The position numbers and the translations under genes are program-made. Below, piece after piece: positions 19,623 through 27,054 of a stretch of 64,000 bases of DNA. Numbering within the stretch: the first letter of the stretch is position 1; each line of letters begins with the position of its first letter. Location: positions 38,447-102,446 of the forward strand of contig NZ_KB908466.1 in assembly GCF_000381965.1 (NCBI RefSeq), read 5' to 3'. Source of the DNA: Oceanimonas smirnovii ATCC BAA-899. Lineage in GTDB: Bacteria; Pseudomonadota; Gammaproteobacteria; Enterobacterales; Aeromonadaceae. The notes beneath the pieces were generated by a model. It was not told the DNA's origin and searched no databases. It saw only the letters and a program-made list of their open reading frames with translations.

Positions 19623-20432
19623 TCAGTTTTCCAGCGTGGCCAGAATAACCTGATCCGGACTGAAGCAAGCGGTGGCGTGCTCGCCTTCAGCAGGCAATGG
19701 CTCGTCAACAGGGCGCAGGGCGCAGATGTCGCCGCCCTGATCCAGAGTGAGTATTACTTCATTAAACCGGTCACCGGCAATCACCTGCTGCACTACACCC
19801 GACAGGCTGTTACTGCTGTGCACCGGATCCCTTTCAATGCTGACCCAGGGCGCCTTGATCAGCGCCAGCACCTCCTTGCCCGGCGCCAGCCCCAGACGCT
19901 GGCAACTGCGCTCGGTAATATCGGCCAGAATATGTGCACCGCCATTCAGCGTCAGGCTCACTTGATGGCTGAGGTCGTCTCGTCCCACCGACTGCACATA
20001 AGCAAAAAACTGGTTGCGGGCACTGGTTTGCAGGCCAAAGCGGGACACCACCGCCAGCAGGCTGTCGAGAGACGCATTTTCATCCTGCAGGGCATCCACC
20101 GCCATGCGTTCAATGCGGTTCAGCAGTCCGTAGATTTTCAGAACACGGTTGCCATAATCGGTTAACCGGGCACCACCGCCGCCCTTGCCGCCGGCCCCAC
20201 TGGTTACCAGAGGCTGATCTGCCAGCTCGTTCATCTCTTTAACCGCATCCCAGGCGGTTTTATAGCTGATGCCAGCCGCTTTGGCCCCTTTGCTGATAGA
20301 GCCTTCCCGCTGAATTTCTTCCAGCAGGCGTACTCGTCTTGGAGTAATAAACAGGCGGCCCTGCTGTTGCAGGCTCAGCAATATATCCAGTTCCACGGTG
20401 CTCCTCGTGTTGTTCGGCTGACGAGTGGCCAT
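19623..20432 (-). CDS. modE: Molybdate-responsive transcriptional regulator ModE
   Basis: ModE binds molybdate and represses modABC while activating molybdoenzyme genes. The 269-aa protein (E. coli 262) has an N-terminal LysR-type winged HTH (RRVRLLEEIQREGSISKGAKAAGISYKTAWDAVKEMNE, about residues 37-70, with the GAKGGGGARLTDYG wing-type segment) and two C-terminal Mop/TOBE molybdate-binding repeats (ARNQFFAYVQSVGRDDLSHQVSL and SNSLSGVVQQVIAGDRFNEVIL). It is divergent from modABC, with ModE boxes in the 90-base gap. Confidence 0.95.
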   Translation of the reverse strand: MATRQPNNTRSTVELDILLSLQQQGRLFITPRRVRLLEEIQREGSISKGAKAAGISYKTAWDAVKEMNELADQPLVTSGAGGKGGGGARLTDYGNRVLKIYGLLNRIERMAVDALQDENASLDSLLAVVSRFGLQTSARNQFFAYVQSVGRDDLSHQVSLTLNGGAHILADITERSCQRLGLAPGKEVLALIKAPWVSIERDPVHSSNSLSGVVQQVIAGDRFNEVILTLDQGGDICALRPVDEPLPAEGEHATACFSPDQVILATLEN

Positions 20433-20445
20433 GATACTCCAATAC

Positions 20446-20469
20446 CGTTGTATTTTTGATTATATAGCG
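20446..20469. promoter_or_regulatory. ModE box 1
   Basis: CGTTGTAT-N8-ATATAGCG fits the known E. coli ModE operator pattern (CGNTATAT-N8-ATATNNCG) with one mismatch. It lies between divergent modE and modA, so both directions could be controlled. Confidence 0.7.
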
Positions 20470-20481
20470 ATACATTTATAT

Positions 20482-20505
20482 CGCTGTATAACAAATTACA
20501 TAACC
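20482..20505. promoter_or_regulatory. ModE box 2
   Basis: CGCTGTAT-N8-ACATAACC is a weaker match with the same internal spacing, centred exactly 36 bases from box 1 and ending 17 bases before the modA start. The adjoining half-sites of the two boxes also form a near-perfect 13-base inverted repeat (20460-20472 and 20479-20491). Confidence 0.55.
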
Positions 20506-20522
20506 CTGAAGGACCAAACCTT

Positions 20523-21278
20523 ATGTCAACGCTTCGTACCGCATCTGTGCTGATGTGCACCCTGGGCGCGTCCATGCCGGCTCTGGCCGATGAAATCAAG
20601 GTAGCGGTGGCCGCCAACTTTCTCGATGCCATTACCACCCTGGGAGAGCAGTTTGAGCAAACGTCCGGTCACAAGGTGTTGATCTCGTCCGGCTCTACCG
20701 GCAAGCTGTATGCCCAGATCCAGAACGAAGCGCCCTTTGATGTGTTTTTTGCCGCCGACGACAAGCGTCCCGAGCTGCTGGAGCAGGAGAACGCCATTGT
20801 GCCCGGCTCGCGCTTTACCTATGCCATGGGCACCCTGGTGCTGTGGAGCCCCGATGACAAGCTGATCGATAATGATCTGACGGTGCTGAAAAACGGTGAT
20901 TTCAGGTTTCTGGCGGTGGCCAACCCGGTGACCGCCCCTTATGGACGCGCCGCGCAGCAAGTGCTCACCGGTATGGGGCTGTGGCAAGACTTCAGCAAAA
21001 AAATGGTACGGGGCGAAAACATCGGTCAGACCTACCAGTATGTCTACAGCCGCAATGCCGATCTGGGCTTTGTGGCCAAGTCTCAGGTATTCAGCCAGGA
21101 CGAATATGCCGACGGCTCCTGGTGGGAAGTGCCGGCAGAGCTGTATTCACCCATAGTACAGCAGGCGGTACAGCTGACCGACTCTGCCGCGGCCACCGAG
21201 CTGCTGGAGTTTGTGCGTTCCGAACAAGGCCTCAAGGTGATCCACGCCTACGGCTACGGCACCGAAGCGGCCAACTGA
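20523..21278 (+). CDS. modA: Molybdate ABC transporter substrate-binding protein
   Basis: ModA captures molybdate or tungstate in the periplasm for ModBC. The 251-aa precursor has a signal peptide ending ALA-D at about residue 22. The mature part shows the family signatures EIKVAVAANFLDAITTL, ISSGSTGKLYAQIQNEAPFDVFFAAD and the C-terminal LEFVRSEQGLKVIHAYGYG. It heads modABC; modB begins one base after its stop. Confidence 0.95.
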   Translation: MSTLRTASVLMCTLGASMPALADEIKVAVAANFLDAITTLGEQFEQTSGHKVLISSGSTGKLYAQIQNEAPFDVFFAADDKRPELLEQENAIVPGSRFTYAMGTLVLWSPDDKLIDNDLTVLKNGDFRFLAVANPVTAPYGRAAQQVLTGMGLWQDFSKKMVRGENIGQTYQYVYSRNADLGFVAKSQVFSQDEYADGSWWEVPAELYSPIVQQAVQLTDSAAATELLEFVRSEQGLKVIHAYGYGTEAAN

Positions 21279-21279
21279 G

Positions 21280-21960
21280 ATGCTGGCCCCTCAGGATATG
21301 GCAGCGTTGACTCTGACGCTGCGGCTGGCAGGCGTCACTGTGCTGGTGTTGCTGGCGCTGGGCACGCCGCTGGCCTGGTGGCTGAGCCAGACCCAAAGCC
21401 GGCTGAAAACCGCCATTGAGGCGGTGGTGGCACTGCCGCTGGTATTGCCGCCCACCGTGCTGGGGTTTTATCTGTTATTGTCACTCGGCCCCCATGGAGT
21501 GATTGGCGGTTTGTCCAAAGCCATGGGGGGCAGCAGTCTGGCCTTTACCTTTACCGGCCTGGTGATTGGCTCGGCGTTTTATTCACTGCCCTTTGTGGTG
21601 CAGCCGCTGCAGGGGGCTTTTGAGTCGTTGGGGCGGCGACCGCTGGAAGTGGCCGCCACCCTGGGTGCTTCGCCGCTCAATCGGTTTGTGACCGTGGCCA
21701 TGCCGCTGGCCCGCCGTGGGTTTCTTACCGCCATTGTGCTGGGTTTTGCCCACACATTGGGGGAATTTGGCGTGGTGCTGATGTTGGGGGGCAATATTCC
21801 CGGTGCCACTCAGGTGATCTCCATCGCCATTTATGATCACGTTGAAATGCTGCAATACAGCCAGGCGCATTTGCTGTCGGGGCTGCTGCTGGTGCTGTCA
21901 TTCAGTATTCTGATGGCGGTATATATGCTTAATCGTCGCTTTTCGGTGGTACACCCATGA
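21280..21960 (+). CDS. modB: Molybdate ABC transporter permease
   Basis: ModB is the inner-membrane channel subunit of the molybdate importer. The 226-aa protein (E. coli 229) has about five hydrophobic segments and the conserved cytoplasmic coupling loop (EVAATLGASPLNRFVTVAMPLARRGFLTAIVLGFAHTLGEFG, about residues 125-168) that contacts ModC. It is coupled to modA (1-base gap) and overlaps modC by ATGA. Confidence 0.95.
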   Translation: MLAPQDMAALTLTLRLAGVTVLVLLALGTPLAWWLSQTQSRLKTAIEAVVALPLVLPPTVLGFYLLLSLGPHGVIGGLSKAMGGSSLAFTFTGLVIGSAFYSLPFVVQPLQGAFESLGRRPLEVAATLGASPLNRFVTVAMPLARRGFLTAIVLGFAHTLGEFGVVLMLGGNIPGATQVISIAIYDHVEMLQYSQAHLLSGLLLVLSFSILMAVYMLNRRFSVVHP

Positions 21961-23018
21961 TCAAGGCGCAGTTTCAGCTTATGCGGCCAGGGTTTCGCCT
22001 GGATGCCGCCTTTGCACAGCCGGCCACTGGCGTGACTGCGCTGTTTGGCCCTTCTGGCTGCGGCAAAACCACGCTGCTGCGCTGCCTTGCCGGGCTGGAA
22101 AAAGCCGAGGGCGAGCTGTGGCTGGGGGAGCAGTGCATACAGCAAGGCAGGCGGTCGGTGCCGGTGCATCAGCGTCGTTTTGGCTATGTGTTTCAGGAGG
22201 CCAGCCTGTTTGCCCATCTGTCGGTGCGCAACAATCTGGCTTATGGCTGGCGGCGTTTACCCAAGGGACAGCCGCGACCGGACTTTGATGAAGTGGTGGG
22301 CTGGCTGGGACTGGAGCACTTGCTTGACCAGAGTGCCGCCTCGCTTTCTGGCGGTCAGCGTCAGCGGGTGGCCATTGGCCGGGCTTTGCTGACGGCACCG
22401 CGCTTGCTGCTGCTCGATGAGCCGCTGTCGGCGCTGGATACGCAGGCCAAGCGGGAGATACTGCCCTGGATTGAAGGTCTGGCAGAGCGCGCCGGTGTGC
22501 CGGTATTTTATGTCACTCATGCGCCGGAAGAGGTGGAGCGACTGGCTGACAGGGTGATTTTTATGCAGGACGGACGCACCACCCGCATGGAGTCATTGCA
22601 GCAGGCCATGGCACGGCCCGATTCACCGCTGTTTGTGGAGCAGGGCGCGGCCAGCATGATTGACGGCCATCTGAACGACGAGCTGGCCGATGGCCGTACG
22701 CCTTTTGTGTTCAACGATCAGACCCTGTGGCTGGTGCATGCACGCAAGCCCGGCGGCAAGGGGGCCAGAGTCAGGGTGCTGGCGTCGGATGTGAGCCTGG
22801 CGCTGGTGCCGGTAGCAGGTATTTCTGTGCTGAACCAGTTGCCGGTGACTTTGCGGGCACTGCACAGTGTGCAAGAGGGCAGGGTACTGGCCGACTGTGA
22901 GCTGAACGGCGGCCAGCGGCTGCTGGCCGAGGTATCTGCCTGGTCGGCAAATCAGCTGGGCCTGCATCAGGGCATGAGATGTTATGCCCTGATAAAAGCC
23001 GTGGCGCTGGTGAACTGA
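21957..23018 (+). CDS. modC: Molybdate ABC transporter ATP-binding protein
   Basis: ModC is the ATPase that powers molybdate import. The 353-aa protein (E. coli 352) has Walker A GPSGCGKTT (about residues 32-40), the ABC signature LSGGQRQRVAIGRAL, Walker B LLLLDEPLSALD and the H-loop VTHAPEE. A C-terminal Mop/TOBE domain follows (residues about 290-353). It overlaps modB and ends 2 bases from the convergent rpiA stop, with no obvious terminator. Confidence 0.95.
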   Translation: MIKAQFQLMRPGFRLDAAFAQPATGVTALFGPSGCGKTTLLRCLAGLEKAEGELWLGEQCIQQGRRSVPVHQRRFGYVFQEASLFAHLSVRNNLAYGWRRLPKGQPRPDFDEVVGWLGLEHLLDQSAASLSGGQRQRVAIGRALLTAPRLLLLDEPLSALDTQAKREILPWIEGLAERAGVPVFYVTHAPEEVERLADRVIFMQDGRTTRMESLQQAMARPDSPLFVEQGAASMIDGHLNDELADGRTPFVFNDQTLWLVHARKPGGKGARVRVLASDVSLALVPVAGISVLNQLPVTLRALHSVQEGRVLADCELNGGQRLLAEVSAWSANQLGLHQGMRCYALIKAVALVN

Positions 23019-23020
23019 TC

Positions 23021-23680
23021 TTAAGCGCTCTTGCGCACTACGCCGTCGGCGGTGCCGATCAGCAGCACATCGGCACCGCGCTCTGCAAACAGGCCGTTGG
23101 TGACCACACCCACAATGCCATTGATGCGGGTTTCGAGTTCACGGGGCGCGGTAATGCGCAGACCATGCACATCCAGAATATGGTTGCCGTTATCGGTTAC
23201 TACGCCTTGCCGGTAAACCGGGGTGCCCCCGAGGCGGGCGAGTTCCCGGGCCACATATTCCCGGGCCATGGGGATCACTTCCACCGGCAGGGGGAATGTT
23301 CCCAGCACGTCCACGGTTTTGGTGCCGTCCACAATGCATACGAACTTGCCGGCCACAGCGGCCACAATTTTTTCCCGGGTCAGGGCCGCACCGCCGCCCT
23401 TGATCATGGCCATGGAGCCGTCGATTTCATCGGCACCATCCACATAGACGTCGAGCTCGCTGATGTCGTTGAGATCAAATACCGGAATGCCCAGATCTTT
23501 CAGGCGCAGGGTGGAAGCCTCTGAGCTGGAAACGGCACCCTTGATTTGATCCTTGATGGAGCCGAGGGCATCGATAAAGTGATTTACGGTAGAGCCGGTG
23601 CCCACACCAACAATGCTGCCCGGGGTTACGAACTCGAGTGCCGCCCAGCCGGCGGCTTTTTTCATTTCGTCTTGTGTCAT
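23021..23680 (-). CDS. rpiA: Ribose-5-phosphate isomerase A
   Basis: RpiA interconverts ribose 5-phosphate and ribulose 5-phosphate in the non-oxidative pentose phosphate pathway. The ATG at 23680 is preferred to one at 23701: it gives 219 aa as in E. coli, begins [18 protein letters not shown], and has AGGAGA upstream. Signatures are [16 protein letters not shown], the catalytic [28 protein letters not shown] and ILDVHGLRI. It is functionally linked to the ribose operon elsewhere in the window, since RbsK makes its substrate. Confidence 0.96.
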   Translation of the reverse strand: MTQDEMKKAAGWAALEFVTPGSIVGVGTGSTVNHFIDALGSIKDQIKGAVSSSEASTLRLKDLGIPVFDLNDISELDVYVDGADEIDGSMAMIKGGGAALTREKIVAAVAGKFVCIVDGTKTVDVLGTFPLPVEVIPMAREYVARELARLGGTPVYRQGVVTDNGNHILDVHGLRITAPRELETRINGIVGVVTNGLFAERGADVLLIGTADGVVRKSA

Positions 23681-23712
23681 GGCTGTGCTGTTCTCCTGCA
23701 TAAGTGGCGCGC

Positions 23713-23721
23713 ATTATAGCA
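23713..23721 (-). promoter_or_regulatory. Extended -10 promoter for rpiA
   Basis: On the minus strand TGCTATAAT is a perfect -10 with the TGn extension, 33 bases before the rpiA ATG. No good -35 is present, which an extended -10 can tolerate. Confidence 0.6.
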
Positions 23722-23747
23722 AAGCCGGCCCCGCTTGCATGGGGCTT

Positions 23748-24326
23748 TTACCAGCGCCAGTGCCGGCCTGGAGTCAGCAGCTCGGGCAGGGGCACGTCCC
23801 AGTGGTCGACAGGAATGGCGGGCAACTGCTGGCAGTCGTGGGCCAGGCCCACCGGGCGCGGGCCTGTGCCCTGATGCCAGCCGGCCAGGGTGCGGTCATA
23901 AAAACCGCCGCCCATGCCAATGCGGTTGCCGGCAGCGTCAAAGGCCACCAGGGGGGTGTAAATCACATCAAGCTGCTGCTTGGGCAACAGCAGGCGAATA
24001 TCGAGGCGGGGCTCGGGAATGCCAAAGCGATTGGCGATCAGCTGAGCGTCCGGATCGTAACGCAAAAACATCAGATGCCCGGGGCTGAAGTGATGCAGCA
24101 CCGGCAGGTACACCTGAGCGCCCTGAGACCAGTACCAGTTGATTAAAGGATGAGGGTCGAGCTCACCGTCATTGGCCAGATACAGCGCCACCTTGCCGGC
24201 CTGTGCCAGGTGTGGCGTGGCGGCAACTCTGTCTTTGATGGCATGAGCAGCAGCTTGTTGTTCGGTGCGGCTCAGCCGGCGGCGGGCTTCCCGAATCTGC
24301 TGGCGAATATGGTGGCGTTCAGTCAC
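23748..24326 (-). CDS. fau: 5-formyltetrahydrofolate cyclo-ligase
   Basis: This enzyme converts 5-formyl-THF to 5,10-methenyl-THF with ATP hydrolysis. A GTG at 24326 is chosen because GGAGTGA precedes it; a TTG at 24347, overlapping the upstream stop, would add seven residues. The 192-aa product has the folate-binding and ATP motifs (YLANDGELDPHPLI, LITPLVAFD-type YTPLVAFDAAGNRIGMGGGFYDRTL) and the end of E. coli YgfA/Fau. It lies downstream of 6S RNA as in E. coli, with one small gene inserted between. Confidence 0.93.
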   Translation of the reverse strand: MTERHHIRQQIREARRRLSRTEQQAAAHAIKDRVAATPHLAQAGKVALYLANDGELDPHPLINWYWSQGAQVYLPVLHHFSPGHLMFLRYDPDAQLIANRFGIPEPRLDIRLLLPKQQLDVIYTPLVAFDAAGNRIGMGGGFYDRTLAGWHQGTGPRPVGLAHDCQQLPAIPVDHWDVPLPELLTPGRHWRW

Positions 24327-24343
24327 TGGCTCACTCCAATATA

Positions 24344-24574
24344 TCAACGGTTCCAGGGGCTGTTTTTAAGATGAAGATACAGGGTTTCCACCTGAGTGCG
24401 GGCCCAGGGCGTGCGGCGCAAAAATTTCAGGCTCGACTTGATGCTGGGATCGTTTTTAAAACAGTTGATATTGACCCGGCGGGCCAGCTCGTCCCAGCCG
24501 TATTTTTCTACCAGCTCTGTCAGCAGGCGTTCAAGGGTAATGCCGTGCAGGGGGTTGTTGGGTTGTTGGTTCAT
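24344..24574 (-). CDS. VF530 family (DUF2132) small DNA-binding-like protein
   Basis: A 76-aa protein of the VF530 family, whose structure is DNA-binding-like but whose function is unknown. The core [53 protein letters not shown] is highly typical. The ATG at 24574 is chosen because the family starts just before NPLHG; an ATG at 24616 would extend back into the 6S RNA terminator. It abuts fau (stop at 24344, within 20 bases of the chosen fau start), suggesting co-transcription. Confidence 0.85.
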   Translation of the reverse strand: MNQQPNNPLHGITLERLLTELVEKYGWDELARRVNINCFKNDPSIKSSLKFLRRTPWARTQVETLYLHLKNSPWNR

Positions 24575-24602
24575 GGCCGCGGCCCTGTTGATAAACATAA
24601 AC

Positions 24603-24629
24603 AAAAAGACCGGCAAGCCGGTCTTTTTA
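24603..24629 (-). terminator. Terminator after 6S RNA
   Basis: Minus strand AAAAAGACCGG-CTTG-CCGGTCTTTTT, a strong hairpin with T-runs on both sides, just downstream of the 6S RNA 3' end and about 30 bases before the VF530 gene. Read-through would feed VF530-fau. Confidence 0.85.
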
Positions 24630-24631
24630 AA

Positions 24632-24812
24632 TAGGGTCCCAGGGTGCCGTTGCGAGTGTTAGTCCTTGAACCCGTCGGTTCAAGGCGGAACTCCGGTATC
24701 CGCCGCAGGCGTCTCGGTCGGGCCGAGCATGCTCAATAGCGAATAACACGGCGTTCCTGTGCTGTTGATATCGGCTCAGGGACACCACTCACTGACGCAC
24801 ACCCCAGGGAAA
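24632..24812 (-). ncRNA. ssrS: 6S RNA
   Basis: 6S RNA mimics an open promoter and binds the sigma-70 RNA polymerase holoenzyme, mainly in stationary phase. Minus-strand landmarks match E. coli 6S: GTGTCCCTGAGCCGATAT near the 5' side of the central bubble, GAGCATGCTCGGCCCGACCG, GCCTGCGGCGG and CCTTGAACC-GACGGGTTCAAGG. The ends pair (CCCTGGGGTG with CACCCTGGG), giving about 181 nt (E. coli 183-184 nt). It lies between zapA and fau, the conserved position. The exact termini are estimated from the closing stem. Confidence 0.92.
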
Positions 24813-24816
24813 ACAA

Positions 24817-24822
24817 ATTGTA
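24817..24822 (-). promoter_or_regulatory. -10 box for 6S RNA
   Basis: Minus-strand TACAAT lies 4-5 bases before the predicted 6S 5' end, just past the zapA stop. No convincing -35 was found, and processing from a longer zapA-ssrS transcript is also possible. Confidence 0.45.
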
Positions 24823-24828
24823 CGGACC

Positions 24829-25128
24829 TCAGCCAACCTTACTGGCCAGTGCCTCTTCAATAGTATGCTGAAGCATCTTGATGCGTTTGTCCATGGCGTC
24901 AGCATATTGGTGGTTTTTGTCTTTTTCAAGCTCAAGCTCGTGGCAGACATTCAGTGCCAGCATAATGGCAATTTGTTCATTGGATGCCGGCTTGCCGCTT
25001 TCACGGAATTTGCGAATACGCTCGTTGAGCATATCAGCTGCCCGGTGCAGTGAATCTTCCTGCCCGGCAGGACAGGCCACCTTATAAGGGCGCCCGAGAA
25101 TAACGATGTCGATTGCCGCTGTGGTCAT
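24829..25128 (-). CDS. zapA: Cell division protein ZapA
   Basis: ZapA binds FtsZ and cross-links Z-ring protofilaments. The ATG at 25128 is chosen: it has GAGGA 6 bases upstream and gives 99 aa starting MTTAAIDIVILGRPYKVACP; the open frame continues upstream but without family similarity. The N-terminal globular head is followed by a long C-terminal coiled coil (about residues 45-96, ELELEKDKNHQYADAMDKRIKMLQHTIEEAL). It is divergent from ygfB and upstream of ssrS, as in E. coli. Confidence 0.93.
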   Translation of the reverse strand: MTTAAIDIVILGRPYKVACPAGQEDSLHRAADMLNERIRKFRESGKPASNEQIAIMLALNVCHELELEKDKNHQYADAMDKRIKMLQHTIEEALASKVG

Positions 25129-25272
25129 GTGGTCCTCAGGTGGCTTGCAATGAGCAAAATAATGTCCCGCGAATATATAGTGGCACACCAGAACTTTCAA
25201 GGGGTTGCTGGTCTGCATCCGGTGACGGTGCTAGGATCTGCATTAATTCTAGTACTTATGGTCGAGTAAACA

Positions 25273-25839
25273 ATGAACAATAGCGCCCGCCTTAATTATG
25301 ATGCCTTTACCACTCTGCTGGAGCAGCACAATATGGTGGTGACCGCCGCCGAAGTGCATGGCGTCATTTGCGGCCTTATCGGGGGAGGCATGGCACGGGA
25401 CGATGTGCGCTGGCAACAGCATTTCAACGACCTGCTCAATGACGGCTTCGGCCTGCCCGCCGAGCTGAAAAAAGCCGTTAACCTGCTGTTTAACCGGGTT
25501 TATGATGATCTGCTTGATCAAACCCGCTTTGAACTGCTGCTGCCCGACGATGAAGAGCCGCTGGATGATCGCCTTGATGCCATGATGGAATGGGCCGGTG
25601 CCTTTCTGGCCGGTTTTGGCGTGGTGCAGCAGGAGCTGAACAAGGCTTCTGCCGAACTGCAGGAAATGATCCAGGATATCAGCAGCATTACTCAGGTATC
25701 CGGCGAATTTGAACAGGAAGATGAAGAAAGCGAGGCGGCTTTTGTGGTTCTGTATGAGCACCTCAAGCTGGGCGCTACGCTGGCCTTTGAAGAGTTTGGC
25801 AAAGGCAGCCCCAAGCCTGAGCAACCCACACTGCACTGA
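25273..25839 (+). CDS. ygfB: UPF0149 family protein YgfB
   Basis: YgfB is a small, mostly helical cytosolic protein of unclear biochemical role. The 188-aa protein (E. coli about 192) has the family marks VTAAEVHGVICGLIGGG, LPDDEEPLDDRLDAMMEWAGAFLAGFG and a C-terminal acidic SGEFEQEDEESEAAFVVLYEHLK. It is divergent from zapA and upstream of ubiH-ubiI. In E. coli pepP lies between ygfB and ubiH; here the gap is only 21 bases and pepP is missing. Confidence 0.92.
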   Translation: MNNSARLNYDAFTTLLEQHNMVVTAAEVHGVICGLIGGGMARDDVRWQQHFNDLLNDGFGLPAELKKAVNLLFNRVYDDLLDQTRFELLLPDDEEPLDDRLDAMMEWAGAFLAGFGVVQQELNKASAELQEMIQDISSITQVSGEFEQEDEESEAAFVVLYEHLKLGATLAFEEFGKGSPKPEQPTLH

Positions 25840-25860
25840 TTTGTTCAATATGGCACACCC

Positions 25861-27051
25861 ATGACTCATTATGATGTAGTAATCAATGGTGCCGGCATGG
25901 CCGGTGCTGTGCTGGCGTTAAGCCTGTCCGGGCTGCGCCGGCCCGATGGCCGCCGGCTCGATATTGCAATAGTTGAGGCACAGGTGCCTGACCATGGGCA
26001 GCATCCCGGCTTTGATGCCCGCAGCATAGCGCTGGCCTGGCACAGCTGTGAGCAGCTCGACCGGCTGGGGATCTGGCCGGCACTGGCACCCCTTGTTACT
26101 CCCATTACTCAGGTTCAGGTCTCCGATCAGGGGCATATTGGCCGGGTTGAAATGAACGCGGCCGAATATGGCGTGCCGGCCCTGGGCAATGTGCTAGAAC
26201 TTCATCTGGCCGGCCGGGAGCTACATCGCCGTCTGGCAGAGTGCGACAATATACGGCTGTTTTGTCCCGATCAAATTGCAGACATTGAGCAGCAACTGTA
26301 TCAGGTGATGGTAAAGCTGGACTCGGGCACAACACTGACGGCGGCTTTACTGGTGGCTGCCGATGGCAGCCGCTCTCCCGTCAGCCGGCAGCTTGGGCTG
26401 CCCCGTCAGCAGCTGGATTATGGCCAGAGCGCCATTATTACCAATATTGTCACTGCCATACCCCATGCCGGCCGGGCTTTTGAGCGTTTTACGCCTCAGG
26501 GGCCGCTGGCGCTGCTGCCCATGAGTGAAGGCCGCAGCTCGCTGGTGTGGTGTGTGACGCCAGCGCGGGCAGAAACATTAATGGCAATGGACGATACCGG
26601 CTTTCTGGCAGCACTGCAGCGGGAATTCGGCTACCGGCTGGGCAAAATGCAGCGCTGTGGTGAACGCTTTCGTTATCCGCTGGTGTTGGACCAGGTGTGT
26701 AAACCCTGGCATCACAGGGTGGTGTTACTGGGTAATGCGGCACACTTGCTGCATCCTATTGCCGGCCAGGGCTTTAATCTGGGGCTCAGGGATGTGGCAG
26801 CACTCACCCGGCACATTCAGGCGGCGCTGCTGGCTGAACAGGATATTGGCAGCCACAAGGTGCTCAGTGGTTATGGCCGCTCGCGGCAGCCGGATCAGAG
26901 TGGCATTGTTGGCCTGACCACGGCGCTGGCACTGCTGTTTTCCAATGATAACCCGGCGCTGGCAGCCGGGCGAAATCTGGGGCTGTCGGTAATGGCGGCC
27001 TGCGCGCCGCTGAAGAGTCAACTGGCCTGGCGGGCCATGGGCAAGAGGTAA
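25861..27051 (+). CDS. ubiH: 2-octaprenyl-6-methoxyphenol hydroxylase UbiH
   Basis: UbiH is an FAD monooxygenase of ubiquinone biosynthesis. The 396-aa protein has the N-terminal dinucleotide fold VVINGAGMAGAVLALSL, the DG-type motif LLVAADGSRSPVSRQLGL, and the FAD ribityl motif LLGNAAHLLHPIAGQGFNLGLRD (the GN variant seen in UbiH proteins). The gene follows ygfB by 21 bases and precedes its paralogue ubiI by 3 bases. UbiH is assigned over UbiI from the GNAAH motif and gene order. Confidence 0.92.
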   Translation: MTHYDVVINGAGMAGAVLALSLSGLRRPDGRRLDIAIVEAQVPDHGQHPGFDARSIALAWHSCEQLDRLGIWPALAPLVTPITQVQVSDQGHIGRVEMNAAEYGVPALGNVLELHLAGRELHRRLAECDNIRLFCPDQIADIEQQLYQVMVKLDSGTTLTAALLVAADGSRSPVSRQLGLPRQQLDYGQSAIITNIVTAIPHAGRAFERFTPQGPLALLPMSEGRSSLVWCVTPARAETLMAMDDTGFLAALQREFGYRLGKMQRCGERFRYPLVLDQVCKPWHHRVVLLGNAAHLLHPIAGQGFNLGLRDVAALTRHIQAALLAEQDIGSHKVLSGYGRSRQPDQSGIVGLTTALALLFSNDNPALAAGRNLGLSVMAACAPLKSQLAWRAMGKR

Positions 27052-27054
27052 GCA

